The translations under genes and the position numbers were made by a program. The notes under the pieces were generated by a model that was given only the letters and a program-made list of their open reading frames with translations, searched no databases and had not been told where the DNA came from. A stretch of DNA of 25,112 nucleotides from an uncultured Clostridium sp. Lineage in GTDB: Bacteria; Bacillota; Clostridia; TANB77; CAG-508. The stretch spans positions 1-25,112 of the forward strand of contig CATLUC010000010.1 in NCBI GenBank assembly GCA_950059165.1, read 5' to 3'. Below are positions 8,258 through 17,048 of this stretch, piece after piece; position 1 is the first letter of the stretch; each line of letters begins with the position of its first letter.

Positions 8258-10051
8258 ATGGAAAAGATAAAAACAATATTAAATAATGTAAAACCAATTG
8301 TAATTATCATATTATCTATATTTGTAACATTTGCCATGAACATGAATATGGACAAAAACACAGCAATTCGTTACTCTTTTACAGGAAACTCTGTTTTTTG
8401 GATAATATTTTTTGCGTTAACATATTGGTTATTACAAAAAATATCTAAAATCACAAGTAAAAGATTAAAAGTATGTTCTATTTTGTTAGCAATTTTATTA
8501 GCAACCTTTGAAGTAGTAGGAAACACAATAGATAATTATTTAGATTTAAGTGGAATTATAGAAAGTCAAATTACACTAATAAAATCAGCTATAAAATGGC
8601 TTGGATATAGCATTTTATTTTATGGTGTTATTGCAAACATTTTCAAAAAACTAGAAGAAAAAGAATTTTTAAAAGGAACAACAAAATGGTTTACAGACAA
8701 TAAAAGAACGTTTTTCTGGGTTTGGGGACTTATATTTATTGCATGGATACCATACTTTTTAAATTACTATCCAGGAGTTGTAACAGTAGATTCAATGTCA
8801 CAAATTTGCCAAAGCCTAGGCATACATGGTATAAGTAATCATCATCCTATATTACACACATTTTTTATTAGCATTTTTATGAATATAGGAAAAGCTTTTG
8901 GAAACTATAATCTAGGAGTTGCAATATATAGTATAGTGCAAATGATAGTAGCCTCTAGTATATTCTCATTTACAATTTATTATATGGCAAAAAGGAAAAT
9001 TGATATTAAATTCAGAATATTAACATTACTATTTTATGCTTTTTACCCAGTAAATGGACTATATAGCATAACAATGTGGAAAGACATACCTTTTGCAGTA
9101 GCAATGCTAATTTTTACAATTATGATGACAGAAATTGCGATAAACAAAGAACATTTTATGAAATCAAAACTTAAAAATGCTTTATTTATAATTAGTATGA
9201 TATTAGTAATATTATTTAGAAATAATGGGCTATATGTTGCAATACTTACAATTCCATGTTTATTTATATTTGCAAGAAAATATTATAAAAAATTGATAGT
9301 TATAACTTGTATGGTACTTGCAACATACGCAATATGGAAAGGGCCTGTATTTTCAATATTTAATATTGGAGAAGGGTCTCCAAGGGAAGCCTTATCTATA
9401 CCATTACAACAATTTGCAAGAATTACAAAATATCATGGAGATACATTAACAGATGATGAAAGATGGAGAATTTATAAATATCTCCCAACTAATGACTTAT
9501 CTAAAGTATATACACCTAGAATATCAGATTTAGTAAAAAATAACTTCAGTAATGAAGCATTTGCAGAAGATAAAATAGGGTTAGTAAAATTATATTTCAA
9601 ATTAGCTTTAAAATATCCAAGAGCAACAATAGAGTCATTTTTATGTAATAACTCTGGATATTGGTACCCAGAAACAGTTAATTGGGTAGTAGCAAGAGAA
9701 ATATTTGAAACAAAGCAAGAAGAGGAAATGGCATTAGATTTAAAAGCAACACCAATTGCAGACCTAGAAAGTCTAGAGAAATGGGACAGCCTTTTAGACA
9801 GAAGAGATTTACCAATAAATTCTATGTTATATAGTATAGGTTTTGTTTTTTGGTTAGTTTTAATTAGTTTAGTATATACTATTTATAAAAAACAATACAA
9901 TTTATTAATAATATATATACCAATTGCAATATTATGGCTAACAACAATTGCATCTCCTGTATATGGAGAATTTAGATATATTTATAGTATGTTTACTTGT
10001 TTGCCAATATTACTTGGAATTCATTTTAGAGAGAGGACGGCCCAAAAATAA
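8258..10051 (+). CDS. DUF6020-like polytopic membrane protein, possible GT-C glycosyltransferase
   Basis: Integral membrane protein of ~597 residues with roughly 13 hydrophobic helices. The motif YYPGVVTVDSMSQICQSLG followed by HHPILHT (residues ~170-205) and the conserved TMWKDIPFA (~280) match what I recall of the DUF6020 family. These resemble lipid-linked-sugar-dependent GT-C transferases: an acidic residue in an extracytoplasmic loop, then many helices. The location among surface-glycan genes supports transfer of a sugar or modification outside the membrane (inference). I chose ATG 8258 because GTGAGGA (8246-8252) is its ribosome binding site; the GTG at 8246 is therefore unlikely as a start. 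The final codons overlap a dispersed repeat beginning at 10044. Confidence 0.7.
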   Translation: MEKIKTILNNVKPIVIIILSIFVTFAMNMNMDKNTAIRYSFTGNSVFWIIFFALTYWLLQKISKITSKRLKVCSILLAILLATFEVVGNTIDNYLDLSGIIESQITLIKSAIKWLGYSILFYGVIANIFKKLEEKEFLKGTTKWFTDNKRTFFWVWGLIFIAWIPYFLNYYPGVVTVDSMSQICQSLGIHGISNHHPILHTFFISIFMNIGKAFGNYNLGVAIYSIVQMIVASSIFSFTIYYMAKRKIDIKFRILTLLFYAFYPVNGLYSITMWKDIPFAVAMLIFTIMMTEIAINKEHFMKSKLKNALFIISMILVILFRNNGLYVAILTIPCLFIFARKYYKKLIVITCMVLATYAIWKGPVFSIFNIGEGSPREALSIPLQQFARITKYHGDTLTDDERWRIYKYLPTNDLSKVYTPRISDLVKNNFSNEAFAEDKIGLVKLYFKLALKYPRATIESFLCNNSGYWYPETVNWVVAREIFETKQEEEMALDLKATPIADLESLEKWDSLLDRRDLPINSMLYSIGFVFWLVLISLVYTIYKKQYNLLIIYIPIAILWLTTIASPVYGEFRYIYSMFTCLPILLGIHFRERTAQK

Positions 10052-10098
10052 TTACAATTTTGGCGTTGTCAACTTGTTTTTCTAGCCAAAATTTAATT
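10044..10098. repeat. Dispersed repeat copy 1 with extended hairpin
   Basis: AAAAATAATTACAATTTTGG (10044-10063) recurs exactly at 13907 and 14744. In this copy AATTACAATTTTGGC (10050-10064) pairs with GCCAAAATTTAATT (10085-10098), with one bulged base and a 20-nt loop. It overlaps the stop of the upstream gene and may act as an attenuator, terminator or processing site. Confidence 0.65.
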
Positions 10099-10144
10099 CT
10101 TTTCCAACCAATGCGAGCCTGAGAAGAAAGGGAAGTGATTAAGT

Positions 10145-11236
10145 ATGAAATATGGGATAATTATGTATAAAGATACTGAAAATATAGGTGATGACGTACA
10201 AACCTATGTTGCAGAAAAATATTTGCCAAAAGTAGATTACATTATTGATAGGGATAATATAACATCTTTTGTTCCAAGAGAAAAAGAATATGTAGCAACT
10301 ATTATGAATGCATGGTGGATGAATCAAAAATTTAATTGGCCACCATCACCATATATCTATCCAAAAATGATATCAATGCATTTTACCCACTATGACACAA
10401 TATACCATATTGACCAAAGGCACATTATAACAGGGTATGGAAAAGAATATTTAAAAAAATATGAGCCAATTGGTTGTAGAGACAGCTATTCTAAAAACCT
10501 ATTACAAGAAAATGGAATTAATTCCTATTTTTCAGGTTGTATGACATTAACTTTGGACAAATTACCAAACATAGAAAAAGAAGATTATATTTTATTAGTT
10601 GATGTATCAGACAAAATATATGAAAAAATAAAAACAATGACTTCAAAAAGAATTGAAAGAATAACAAACAACAGGAATAGGGAAGAATACTCAAAATTAG
10701 ATTGGGAAACAAGAAAAGAATATGTAAAACAATATTTAGGTGCAATACAAAAGGCAAGTTTAGTTATAACACCAAGATTACACTCAGCTTTGCCATCATT
10801 AGCTTTAGAAACACCAGTATTATTAATTGATTATAGCCTAAATAATGATAGAACAAGTGACTTTTTAAAATTATTATATTATACAACAGAAGAAGAATTT
10901 TTAAATGGAAAAACTAAATATGAAATTAACCACCCAAAAGAGAATAAAAAAGATTATTTAAAAATAAGAGAAAGTTTAGAAAAAACTTGTTATGAGTTTA
11001 TAGCAGAATTGGAAAATGAAAATCTAAATATTCAGGATTTGCCAGAAATAAAAGATTATATAGAAATTACAAAAAGAGGTGAATTTCAAAAAAAATTATT
11101 GTTAGATAGCTACCATAAATTAAATGAAATGTATTTAGAACAGGTAAAAAAGACACAAGAAGCATGGGAAATTAGCAATAAAGGTTGGGAAAGTTATAAT
11201 AAATTGTGTGAAGAAATAAACGAAAAAGATAATTGA
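10145..11236 (+). CDS. Polysaccharide pyruvyl transferase family protein
   Basis: Protein of 363 residues similar to the PF04230 (CsaB-like) family, which adds pyruvate ketals from phosphoenolpyruvate to surface polysaccharide; some members have other substrates. Visible marks are ENIGDDVQTYVA (residue ~13), GCRDSYSKNLL with FSGCMTLTL (~118-137), and ITPRLHSALPSLALETPVLLI (~213), where the Arg-His pair is characteristic. The last ~60 residues are helical and charged (TQEAWEISNKGWESYNK), perhaps a partner-binding tail. The ATG follows AAAGGGAAGTG at 10128-10138. Its stop codon TGA lies inside the -35 box of the next gene's promoter, so the downstream exporter has its own transcription start. 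Confidence 0.8.
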   Translation: MKYGIIMYKDTENIGDDVQTYVAEKYLPKVDYIIDRDNITSFVPREKEYVATIMNAWWMNQKFNWPPSPYIYPKMISMHFTHYDTIYHIDQRHIITGYGKEYLKKYEPIGCRDSYSKNLLQENGINSYFSGCMTLTLDKLPNIEKEDYILLVDVSDKIYEKIKTMTSKRIERITNNRNREEYSKLDWETRKEYVKQYLGAIQKASLVITPRLHSALPSLALETPVLLIDYSLNNDRTSDFLKLLYYTTEEEFLNGKTKYEINHPKENKKDYLKIRESLEKTCYEFIAELENENLNIQDLPEIKDYIEITKRGEFQKKLLLDSYHKLNEMYLEQVKKTQEAWEISNKGWESYNKLCEEINEKDN

Positions 11237-11260
11237 CAAGCAGTAAATTTATGATATAAT
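11233..11260 (+). promoter_or_regulatory. Strong promoter of the ABC exporter genes
   Basis: TTGACA (11233-11238), a 16-bp spacer and TATAAT (11255-11260) preceded by TGA, forming an extended -10. It overlaps the stop codon of the upstream gene. Confidence 0.8.
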
Positions 11261-11290
11261 TACATTAATAAAACTAGAAGGAGTGCTAGA

Positions 11291-12040
11291 ATGAAAGAAA
11301 CAAACAATGAAGATATAGCAATTAAAGTAAATCATGTATATAAAAGTTTTAATATCTATTATGACAGAGCAAATACATTAAAAGAAAGAATGCTATTTTT
11401 TGCTAGAAATAAAAGAAGAGAAAAAAGAGAAGTATTAAAAGATATTAATCTAGACATAAAAAAAGGGGAAACTGTTGCCTTAATTGGTGTCAATGGAAGT
11501 GGAAAATCAACACTTTTAAAACTAATGACACAAATTATATTTCCAAACAAAGGTCAAATAGAAACAAGAGGAAAACTAACATCATTATTAGAATTAGGAG
11601 CAGGATTTCACCCGGATTTTTCAGGAAGGGAAAATATCTATTTTAATTCTTCTATTTTTGGTTTAACAAGAAAAGAAATAGATGAAAGAATAGAACAAAT
11701 TATAGAATTTTCAGAGCTAAGAGATTTTATTGACAACCCTGTTAGGACATATTCTTCTGGAATGTATATGAGGTTAGCATTTTCTGTTGCAATAAACGTA
11801 GACGCACAAATTCTACTAATTGATGAGATACTATCAGTAGGAGACCAACATTTTCAAGAAAAATGTTTTAACAAAATGCGTGAATTAAAACAAGAAGGTA
11901 AAACAATGGTATTTGTAACACATAGTATGGAATCTGTCAGAAATTTATGTGATAGAGCAGTTTGGTTATACAATGGAGAAATTAAAATGGATGGAAATAC
12001 CAACGAAGTAGTAGATGAATATTTAAGAGTAACAATGTAG
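11291..12040 (+). CDS. Polysaccharide/teichoic acid ABC exporter, ATPase subunit (Wzt/TagH type)
   Basis: ATP-hydrolysing subunit of 249 residues that powers export of a lipid-linked glycan with the permease encoded next. It has Walker A GVNGSGKST (residues 66-74), signature YSSGM (154-158), Walker B ILLIDE (174-179) and the switch histidine in VTHSMES (~215). The segment LLELGAGFHPDFSGREN after the Q-loop is typical of the polysaccharide-export subgroup. It ends right after the nucleotide-binding domain, so it lacks the C-terminal glycan-binding domain of the longer Wzt proteins. GGAG at 11280-11283 lies 7 nt before the ATG, and a strong promoter overlaps the preceding gene's end. Confidence 0.92.
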   Translation: MKETNNEDIAIKVNHVYKSFNIYYDRANTLKERMLFFARNKRREKREVLKDINLDIKKGETVALIGVNGSGKSTLLKLMTQIIFPNKGQIETRGKLTSLLELGAGFHPDFSGRENIYFNSSIFGLTRKEIDERIEQIIEFSELRDFIDNPVRTYSSGMYMRLAFSVAINVDAQILLIDEILSVGDQHFQEKCFNKMRELKQEGKTMVFVTHSMESVRNLCDRAVWLYNGEIKMDGNTNEVVDEYLRVTM

Positions 12041-12144
12041 AAAGTAATGTTGTTAAATTTTAGATGTTGAATAAGACAAATATTTATATTCAAACAATTA
12101 GAATTAAAATAACAAAAAATTACAATCAAACAAGGAGAAAAAGC

Positions 12145-12918
12145 ATGAACATATTTCAAAAAATTTACCAATATAGAGAATTATTAAAAACCAATGTAAA
12201 AAAAGAAATTAGAGGAAGATATAAGAATTCTATCTTAGGTGTTATGTGGTCATTTTTAAATCCACTTTTGCAACTTGCAGTATATTCTATAATCTTTGGA
12301 GCATTATTAGCAGGAGGTGATAAAACTTACCCAATTTATATCTGTGTAGCACTAATTCCATGGACATATTTTACAACAGCAATAACACAAGCTTCATTTA
12401 CCATCATTGGAAATGGAGACATCATTAAAAAAGTATATTTTCCAAGAGAAATTTTGCCAATTTCAGTTGTAACAAGTGGTGCTGTCAACTTTATAATATC
12501 TACAATAATTATACTGGCATTTGTTATTTTTTCAGGAATGGGTCTATCTTGGTATATTTTATTATATCCATTTGTATTATTAGTACAATATGTTTTATTG
12601 CTAGGAATCTCATTTATTGTATCTTCAATTACAGTGTATTTTAGGGATTTAGAACACATTATAGGAATTGTTTTATTAGCAGCATTTTATGGAACGCCAA
12701 TTGTCTACAAATTAGAACAATTACCAGAAAATCTACGAATTATTATGCAACTAAATCCAATGACACATATCATTAATGGCTATCGAGCAATTTTTTATAA
12801 TCAAGAAATGCCAAATATAAAGATACTTGGAATATTATTAGCAATATCAGTAGTAATAACAATAATAGGATATTTTATATTTAAAAAATTACAAAAAGGA
12901 TTTGCAGAACAATTATAG
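12145..12918 (+). CDS. Polysaccharide/teichoic acid ABC exporter, permease subunit (Wzm/TagG type)
   Basis: Membrane permease of ~257 residues with six hydrophobic helices, ABC-2 family. LLKTNVKKEIRGRYKNSILGVMWSFLNP-type residues near the N-terminus (~12-40) are the hallmark of O-antigen/teichoic acid exporters. GDIIKKVYFPREILPI (~93) is the cytoplasmic coupling segment, and LNPMTHIINGYRAIFY (~212) is also family-typical. I start at ATG 12145 because AAGGAG (12132-12137) precedes it; the in-frame TTG at 12064 would add an atypical 27-residue leader without a good ribosome binding site. The order ATPase then permease reverses the common arrangement. Confidence 0.9.
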   Translation: MNIFQKIYQYRELLKTNVKKEIRGRYKNSILGVMWSFLNPLLQLAVYSIIFGALLAGGDKTYPIYICVALIPWTYFTTAITQASFTIIGNGDIIKKVYFPREILPISVVTSGAVNFIISTIIILAFVIFSGMGLSWYILLYPFVLLVQYVLLLGISFIVSSITVYFRDLEHIIGIVLLAAFYGTPIVYKLEQLPENLRIIMQLNPMTHIINGYRAIFYNQEMPNIKILGILLAISVVITIIGYFIFKKLQKGFAEQL

Positions 12919-12956
12919 TTATCAAATTAGGTTATATGTAGAAAGGAATGGAAAAA

Positions 12957-13898
12957 ATGAATAATATTAAAATATTTGCTTGTCCAACAGCAGAAGAATT
13001 TACAAAAGAAATATGTGATTGCTTAGGAGTAGAGATGGGGAAAATAAACCATCAAAAATTTTCAAATGATAACAATTTTGTACAAGTCTTAGAAACAGTA
13101 AGACAAAAAGATGTATATATTGTACAAACTGTAGAGCCACCAGTAAATGAAAGAATAATGGAATTATTAATTACAGTAGATGCAGTAAAAAGGGCATCAG
13201 CTAAAAACATAAATGTCGTATTACCTTATTTTCCATACTCTAGGTCAGATAAAAAAGACCAACCACGTATTCCAATTACTGCTAAACTAATGGCACAATT
13301 ATTAGAAGCAGCAGGGGCAACAAGAGTTATTACTTGTGACTTACATAACCCAGCAATACAAGCTTATTTTAATATTAATTGTGATAGATTAACAGCAGAA
13401 TATTTATTAGAAGACTATTTTAAACAAAAAAATTTAGATGATATGGTAATTGTAGCAACAGATGCAGGAAGTTCTAAAAAAGCATATAAATATTCACAAT
13501 TTTTTGGTTGCCCAATTGCAATGGTAGACAAAAGAAGAGATGCAAATGATGACAGAGCAATTGCAGGAACCATTATAGGAGATGTAAAAGACAAAAATGC
13601 AATTATCTTTGATGATGAAATTGCAACAGCAGGTTCAATGATGGAAACTGTAAAGGTATTACAACAATTTGGAGCAAAAGCAATTTATGCAGGTGGGACA
13701 CATGGTATTTTATCAGGTCCTGCAATTGAAAGAATAAAAAATTCTGGAATAAAAGAAATGGTAGTTACAAATACTGTACCTGTACCAAAAGAAAAAAGAA
13801 TTGACAATATAACAGTATTATCAATTGCACCGTTGTTTGCAGAAACAATAAAACGTATAAATGAGGAAAGACCATTAGGAGAATTGTTTGAAATGTAA
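12957..13898 (+). CDS. prs: Ribose-phosphate pyrophosphokinase (PRPP synthetase)
   Basis: Cytosolic enzyme of 313 residues making phosphoribosyl pyrophosphate from ribose 5-phosphate and ATP for nucleotide, histidine and tryptophan synthesis. Visible are the ATP/flexible-loop region YFPYSRSDKKDQPRIPITAK (residue ~93), CDLHNPAIQAYF (~125), the ribose-phosphate region VATDAGSSKKA, and the PRPP loop IIFDDEIATAGSMMET (~215), where most family members have DDMIDTAGT. I prefer ATG 12957: AAAGGA at 12942-12947 is 9 nt away, while ATG 12948 touches it. A housekeeping enzyme inside a glycan block probably reflects genome position rather than a shared pathway, although PRPP also feeds some pentose glycans. 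Confidence 0.92.
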   Translation: MNNIKIFACPTAEEFTKEICDCLGVEMGKINHQKFSNDNNFVQVLETVRQKDVYIVQTVEPPVNERIMELLITVDAVKRASAKNINVVLPYFPYSRSDKKDQPRIPITAKLMAQLLEAAGATRVITCDLHNPAIQAYFNINCDRLTAEYLLEDYFKQKNLDDMVIVATDAGSSKKAYKYSQFFGCPIAMVDKRRDANDDRAIAGTIIGDVKDKNAIIFDDEIATAGSMMETVKVLQQFGAKAIYAGGTHGILSGPAIERIKNSGIKEMVVTNTVPVPKEKRIDNITVLSIAPLFAETIKRINEERPLGELFEM

Positions 13899-13906
13899 AA
13901 AAGCTG

Positions 13907-13926
13907 AAAAATAATTACAATTTTGG
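13907..13926. repeat. Dispersed repeat copy 2
   Basis: Exact copy of the 20-nt core at 10044 and 14744, starting 8 nt after the prs stop; similarity continues with GCGTTGTYAA as in copy 1. Confidence 0.65.
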
Positions 13927-13977
13927 CGTTGTTAAACACATTTTTAAACAATAAGTGGTATGGAGAATTATAATTAT

Positions 13978-14217
13978 ATGAGTAAAAAGAAGAAAATAAT
14001 ATTAACAGTTATAACAATTTTAATAATTATTATAATATCATTTATTTTACCTGTGAAAAGAGAAGAACATTATAAATATGGGAAAAGACAAAAATTTGAA
14101 GAGGGTATGATTAAACCTGTTACACCCGAGAATTGGGACTATACAATATTTACGTATAAAAATATTTATGGTATAACAATACATACACGATATAAAGATG
14201 GTATAGCCTATTATTAA
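13978..14217 (+). CDS. Small single-pass membrane protein of unknown function
   Basis: Product of 79 residues. A lysine-rich start (MSKKKK) is followed by one hydrophobic helix (residues ~7-24) and a ~50-residue polar, probably extracytoplasmic domain ending in RYKDGIAYY. I do not recognise a family. GGAGA at 13962-13966 favours ATG 13978; the in-frame ATG at 13960 would add MENYNY and has a weaker ribosome binding site. It sits between prs and the GtrA-like gene on the same strand. Confidence 0.55.
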   Translation: MSKKKKIILTVITILIIIIISFILPVKREEHYKYGKRQKFEEGMIKPVTPENWDYTIFTYKNIYGITIHTRYKDGIAYY

Positions 14218-14301
14218 AAAGCAATGTTAAAACTTAATTATTTTTTAACTAGGAAACACTATGAAACTTTTTAGTTTTGCAACACAAATTGAAAAGAAAG
14301 A

Positions 14302-14751
14302 ATGGAAAAAATGAAAGAAAAAATAAAAGAACTATATTTTAAATATAAAGAGGTAATAAATTACCTAGTTTTTGGAGTACTTGCCATGTTTGTTAATTTT
14401 GGCTCTTATTACGTATTTGCAAGAATTCTAAGCATAGACGAAGTAATAAGTAGTGGTTTATCATGGTTTTGCTCTGTACTTTTTGCATATATAACAAACA
14501 AATTATTTGTATTTGACAGCAAAACAAATACAGCAAAAGAATTTATAAAAGAAATGATTTCTTTCTTTTTAGCAAGAGTGTTATCTGGAATTTTATGTGA
14601 TGTAGGAACATTTGCATTAATGGTAAAAGTCCTAAACATAAATGATATGATAGCAAAAATTGTAACACAAATTATGGTAGTTATTGTAAATTATATATTG
14701 AGTAAGTTTTTTATATTCAAAAAGAAAAAGGACGTAGAGACCCAAAAATAA
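14302..14751 (+). CDS. GtrA-like membrane protein (putative lipid-sugar flippase)
   Basis: Protein of 149 residues with four transmembrane helices, GtrA family (PF04138). NYLVFGVLAMFVNFGSYY (residue ~20) and the ITNKLFVF segment (~65) are typical, as is the closing ILSKFFIF with a lysine-rich tail. GtrA proteins are thought to move undecaprenyl-phosphate-linked sugars across the membrane, and the adjacent GT2 gene encodes the expected partner. An in-frame ATG at 14311 is an alternative start. The stop codon lies inside the third dispersed repeat. Confidence 0.85.
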   Translation: MEKMKEKIKELYFKYKEVINYLVFGVLAMFVNFGSYYVFARILSIDEVISSGLSWFCSVLFAYITNKLFVFDSKTNTAKEFIKEMISFFLARVLSGILCDVGTFALMVKVLNINDMIAKIVTQIMVVIVNYILSKFFIFKKKKDVETQK

Positions 14752-14763
14752 TTACAATTTTGG
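14744..14763. repeat. Dispersed repeat copy 3
   Basis: Exact 20-nt core as at 10044 and 13907, overlapping the stop of the GtrA-like gene. It is followed by a small hairpin, GTCAAA (14767-14772) with TTTGAC (14780-14785), just before the next gene. Confidence 0.65.
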
Positions 14764-14806
14764 TGCGTCAAACTGTATTTTTGACTTGAAGGGAATGAGA
14801 TTAAAA

Positions 14807-15745
14807 ATGAAAAAAATATCAGTAGTTATTCCTGTATATAATGAAAAAGAAGTAATAAAAAGTTCATATAAATCAATAAAAGAAGTTCTAGAAAAACTAA
14901 CACAATATGATTATGAAATGATATTTGTAAATGATGGTTCAACAGATGGAACTTTAGACTTTTTACAAGAAATAGCCAAAGAAAATGAAAAAGTAAAAAT
15001 TATATCATTCTCTAGAAATTTTGGACATCAATCAGCTGTAACAGCTGGAATTCAGCACATAACAGGAGATGCTATTGTAATTATAGATGCAGACTTACAA
15101 GACCCACCAGAATTACTGCCAGAAATGATAGAATTATGGGAAAAAGGAAATGAAGTAATTTATGGTCAAAGAAAAGCAAGAAAAGGAGAATCAGCATTTA
15201 AAATATTAACAGCTAAAATGTTTTACTACACATTAAATAGCCTATCAGATGTAGAAATTCCAAAAGATACAGGAGATTTTCGTTTGGTAGATAGGAAAGT
15301 AATTGATGTAGTAAATTCAATGCCAGAACATAATAAGTTTTTAAGAGGACTTTTTAGTTGGGTTGGTTTCAAACAAAAAGCATATTTGTATGAAAGAAAA
15401 CCTCGAAAAGCAGGAAAAACAAAGTATCCTTTTAAAAAGATGTGGAAATTAGCATTAGATGGAATATTTAGTTTTTCCACAAAACCACTCAAAATTGTAG
15501 GTGGATTAGGTTTTTTAACTATTATATTATCAATTGGGATTTTAGTTTATTCACTAATTTCTTATGCATTAAGCTTGAATGAATTAGTACCAGGCTGGAC
15601 ATCTATTATGGTTGCTATAACCTTATTTAGTGGAGTTCAACTATTATCAATATGGGTCATTTCAGAATATATTGCAAGAATTTATGATGAAACAAGAAAT
15701 AGACCAGCTTATATTATTGATAAAAAGATTAATATTAAAGAATAA
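14807..15745 (+). CDS. GT2 glycosyltransferase, DPM1/GtrB-like (undecaprenyl-phosphate sugar synthase)
   Basis: Protein of 312 residues. The GT-A domain has ISVVIPVYNEKEVI (residue ~3), FVNDGSTDGTLDF (~42), SRNFGHQSAVTAGI (~70), DADLQDPPE (~95) with the metal-binding aspartates, and DFRLVDR (~155). Two C-terminal transmembrane helices follow (~228-250 and ~262-285). This architecture matches bactoprenol glucosyltransferases such as GtrB, which load a sugar onto undecaprenyl phosphate at the inner membrane face. With the GtrA-like flippase and the DUF6020-like protein it could form a three-part system decorating a surface polymer (inference). I start at ATG 14807 because the in-frame TTG at 14786 lies in front of the GAAGGGA ribosome binding site (14788-14794). 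Confidence 0.88.
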   Translation: MKKISVVIPVYNEKEVIKSSYKSIKEVLEKLTQYDYEMIFVNDGSTDGTLDFLQEIAKENEKVKIISFSRNFGHQSAVTAGIQHITGDAIVIIDADLQDPPELLPEMIELWEKGNEVIYGQRKARKGESAFKILTAKMFYYTLNSLSDVEIPKDTGDFRLVDRKVIDVVNSMPEHNKFLRGLFSWVGFKQKAYLYERKPRKAGKTKYPFKKMWKLALDGIFSFSTKPLKIVGGLGFLTIILSIGILVYSLISYALSLNELVPGWTSIMVAITLFSGVQLLSIWVISEYIARIYDETRNRPAYIIDKKINIKE

Positions 15746-15768
15746 AAAACAAAGGATGTTGGATTGTT

Positions 15769-16758
15769 ATGTATAATTTTGATAAAAATGCGTTTAGAAG
15801 ATATTTTTTTGATGGGGAAGAAAACCCAGATGGAGCATTAGAGGGAATAATATTTCATGTATATACTGAAATCATTTCAGAAAAAGTAAAAGAAGAAATA
15901 CAAGATGATGAATATTGGATTAGGAAATTTGAAAAACTTGCAGGACAAAAAGAACAAGTAGGAAATGAAGTGATAGAAGAACAAGGGGAAATTGCAGAAA
16001 ATGAGATTGGCAATTTTTGGGAGAAAGATAGCCAAGAAATAAAAAGAAAAATAACTATGTTTATAAATGAAGTAGAACCTGTGTATAAACAATATTATAG
16101 ATTTATTGAATTAAACAATAAACCAGGTGTATATAACTATAAAGATTTGTCACCTGATGAGTTAAACAGTCAAACAGAAACAAATCATGAATTAATAATA
16201 AAAAAACAATTGAAAAAAAGAATAGGTGAAACAATAAGAAGATTAAGAAATGAAGGAAAAATAAATATAACAGAAGAAGGAATTTTTTATTCAATAGACC
16301 AAATGAAGAAATATAGTCATTTGATGGAAGGGGCTATAAGTGTAGAACAATGGCAAAGAGAAGATAGATACAAGCAATTTACAATATATAATCAAGAAGA
16401 TTGGAAAACCAAAAAAATACCTAAAAATATGAATACATGGTACACAATGCAAGCAGAAGGCGAAGAAAATATAGAATTAGATAAAAATGCTTGCATTCCG
16501 TATCAATTAGAACATTGGACAAAAGCATTATCAAAAATTTTAGTATCACTATGCCAAATTGAAAAACAAGACCCAAAAGCATATTTAGACCTATGGCTTA
16601 GAACAAGGCTAAAAAGGGCAAAAAGTACAAAACATCCAATACAAGGAATACAGCCAAAAGAATTGCAAAGACTAGAATATATTTGTAAAGAAATAAGAAA
16701 TGCTAGATTAGCAAAACAAAATAAAAGTAAGACAGAAGAAGAAAAGGAGCGTGATTAA
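15769..16758 (+). CDS. Hypothetical soluble protein, 329 residues
   Basis: I do not recognise the family. The protein is hydrophilic, without signal peptide or membrane helix, rich in Glu and Lys, with long helical stretches. Residues ~140-185 (KKQLKKRIGETIRRLRNEG then a GIFYSID segment) look like a small helical/winged-helix-like unit. Tryptophan-rich patches occur at ~200-235 (VEQWQREDRY, NTWYTMQAEGEEN). The tail is strongly basic. AAAGGATG at 15752-15759 lies 9 nt before the ATG. It closely follows the GT2 gene (23 bp) on the same strand and may be its last co-transcribed partner. Confidence 0.75.
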   Translation: MYNFDKNAFRRYFFDGEENPDGALEGIIFHVYTEIISEKVKEEIQDDEYWIRKFEKLAGQKEQVGNEVIEEQGEIAENEIGNFWEKDSQEIKRKITMFINEVEPVYKQYYRFIELNNKPGVYNYKDLSPDELNSQTETNHELIIKKQLKKRIGETIRRLRNEGKINITEEGIFYSIDQMKKYSHLMEGAISVEQWQREDRYKQFTIYNQEDWKTKKIPKNMNTWYTMQAEGEENIELDKNACIPYQLEHWTKALSKILVSLCQIEKQDPKAYLDLWLRTRLKRAKSTKHPIQGIQPKELQRLEYICKEIRNARLAKQNKSKTEEEKERD

Positions 16759-16795
16759 AATTTTATGACCGTTTATATTATTTTTCGTGCTTCGT

Positions 16796-16892
16796 CTTTG
16801 TTCGCTTGCCTAAATTGCCTTAGCAATTTTGTATACAATGGATTTTTATTGTATAGGTAAAAATCTTCTATTTTTCCTATACAAGAACAAAG
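16796..16892. other. Structured intergenic region, nested inverted repeats
   Basis: An outer pair, CTTTGTTC (16796-16803) with GAACAAAG (16885-16892), encloses two hairpins: AAATTGC-ctta-GCAATTT (16812-16829), and TGTATAGGTAAAAAT (16850-16864) with ATTTTTCCTATACA (16870-16883). Together they could fold as a three-way junction. The region lies between the hypothetical gene and a strong promoter, so it may be the upstream gene's terminator, a small RNA or a decayed small mobile element. Confidence 0.5.
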
Positions 16893-16935
16893 ATATAATA
16901 GTTAACGACTAATAAATAAAATTTTACGTATAAGA

Positions 16936-16964
16936 TTGACAAAGTTTTTTTCTTGTTATATAAT
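16936..16964 (+). promoter_or_regulatory. Consensus sigma-A promoter of the coiled-coil gene
   Basis: TTGACA (16936-16941), 17-bp spacer and TATAAT (16959-16964) match the consensus exactly. The leader of ~75 nt contains an A-run/T-run stem, AAAAAAT with ATTTTTT, around 16990-17011. Confidence 0.85.
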
Positions 16965-17048
16965 TCATTTCAATGAAGGTGAGAGGGTTAAAAAATAATT
17001 GTAATTTTTTTAAAGCTAGATTTTGTGCCTTAGGAAGGAGTGAGAAAT

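Noticed and set aside
12064..12144. N-terminal extension of the ABC permease from TTG 12064
   Set aside because: No good ribosome binding site, and the leader is unlike the family; ATG 12145 follows AAGGAG.
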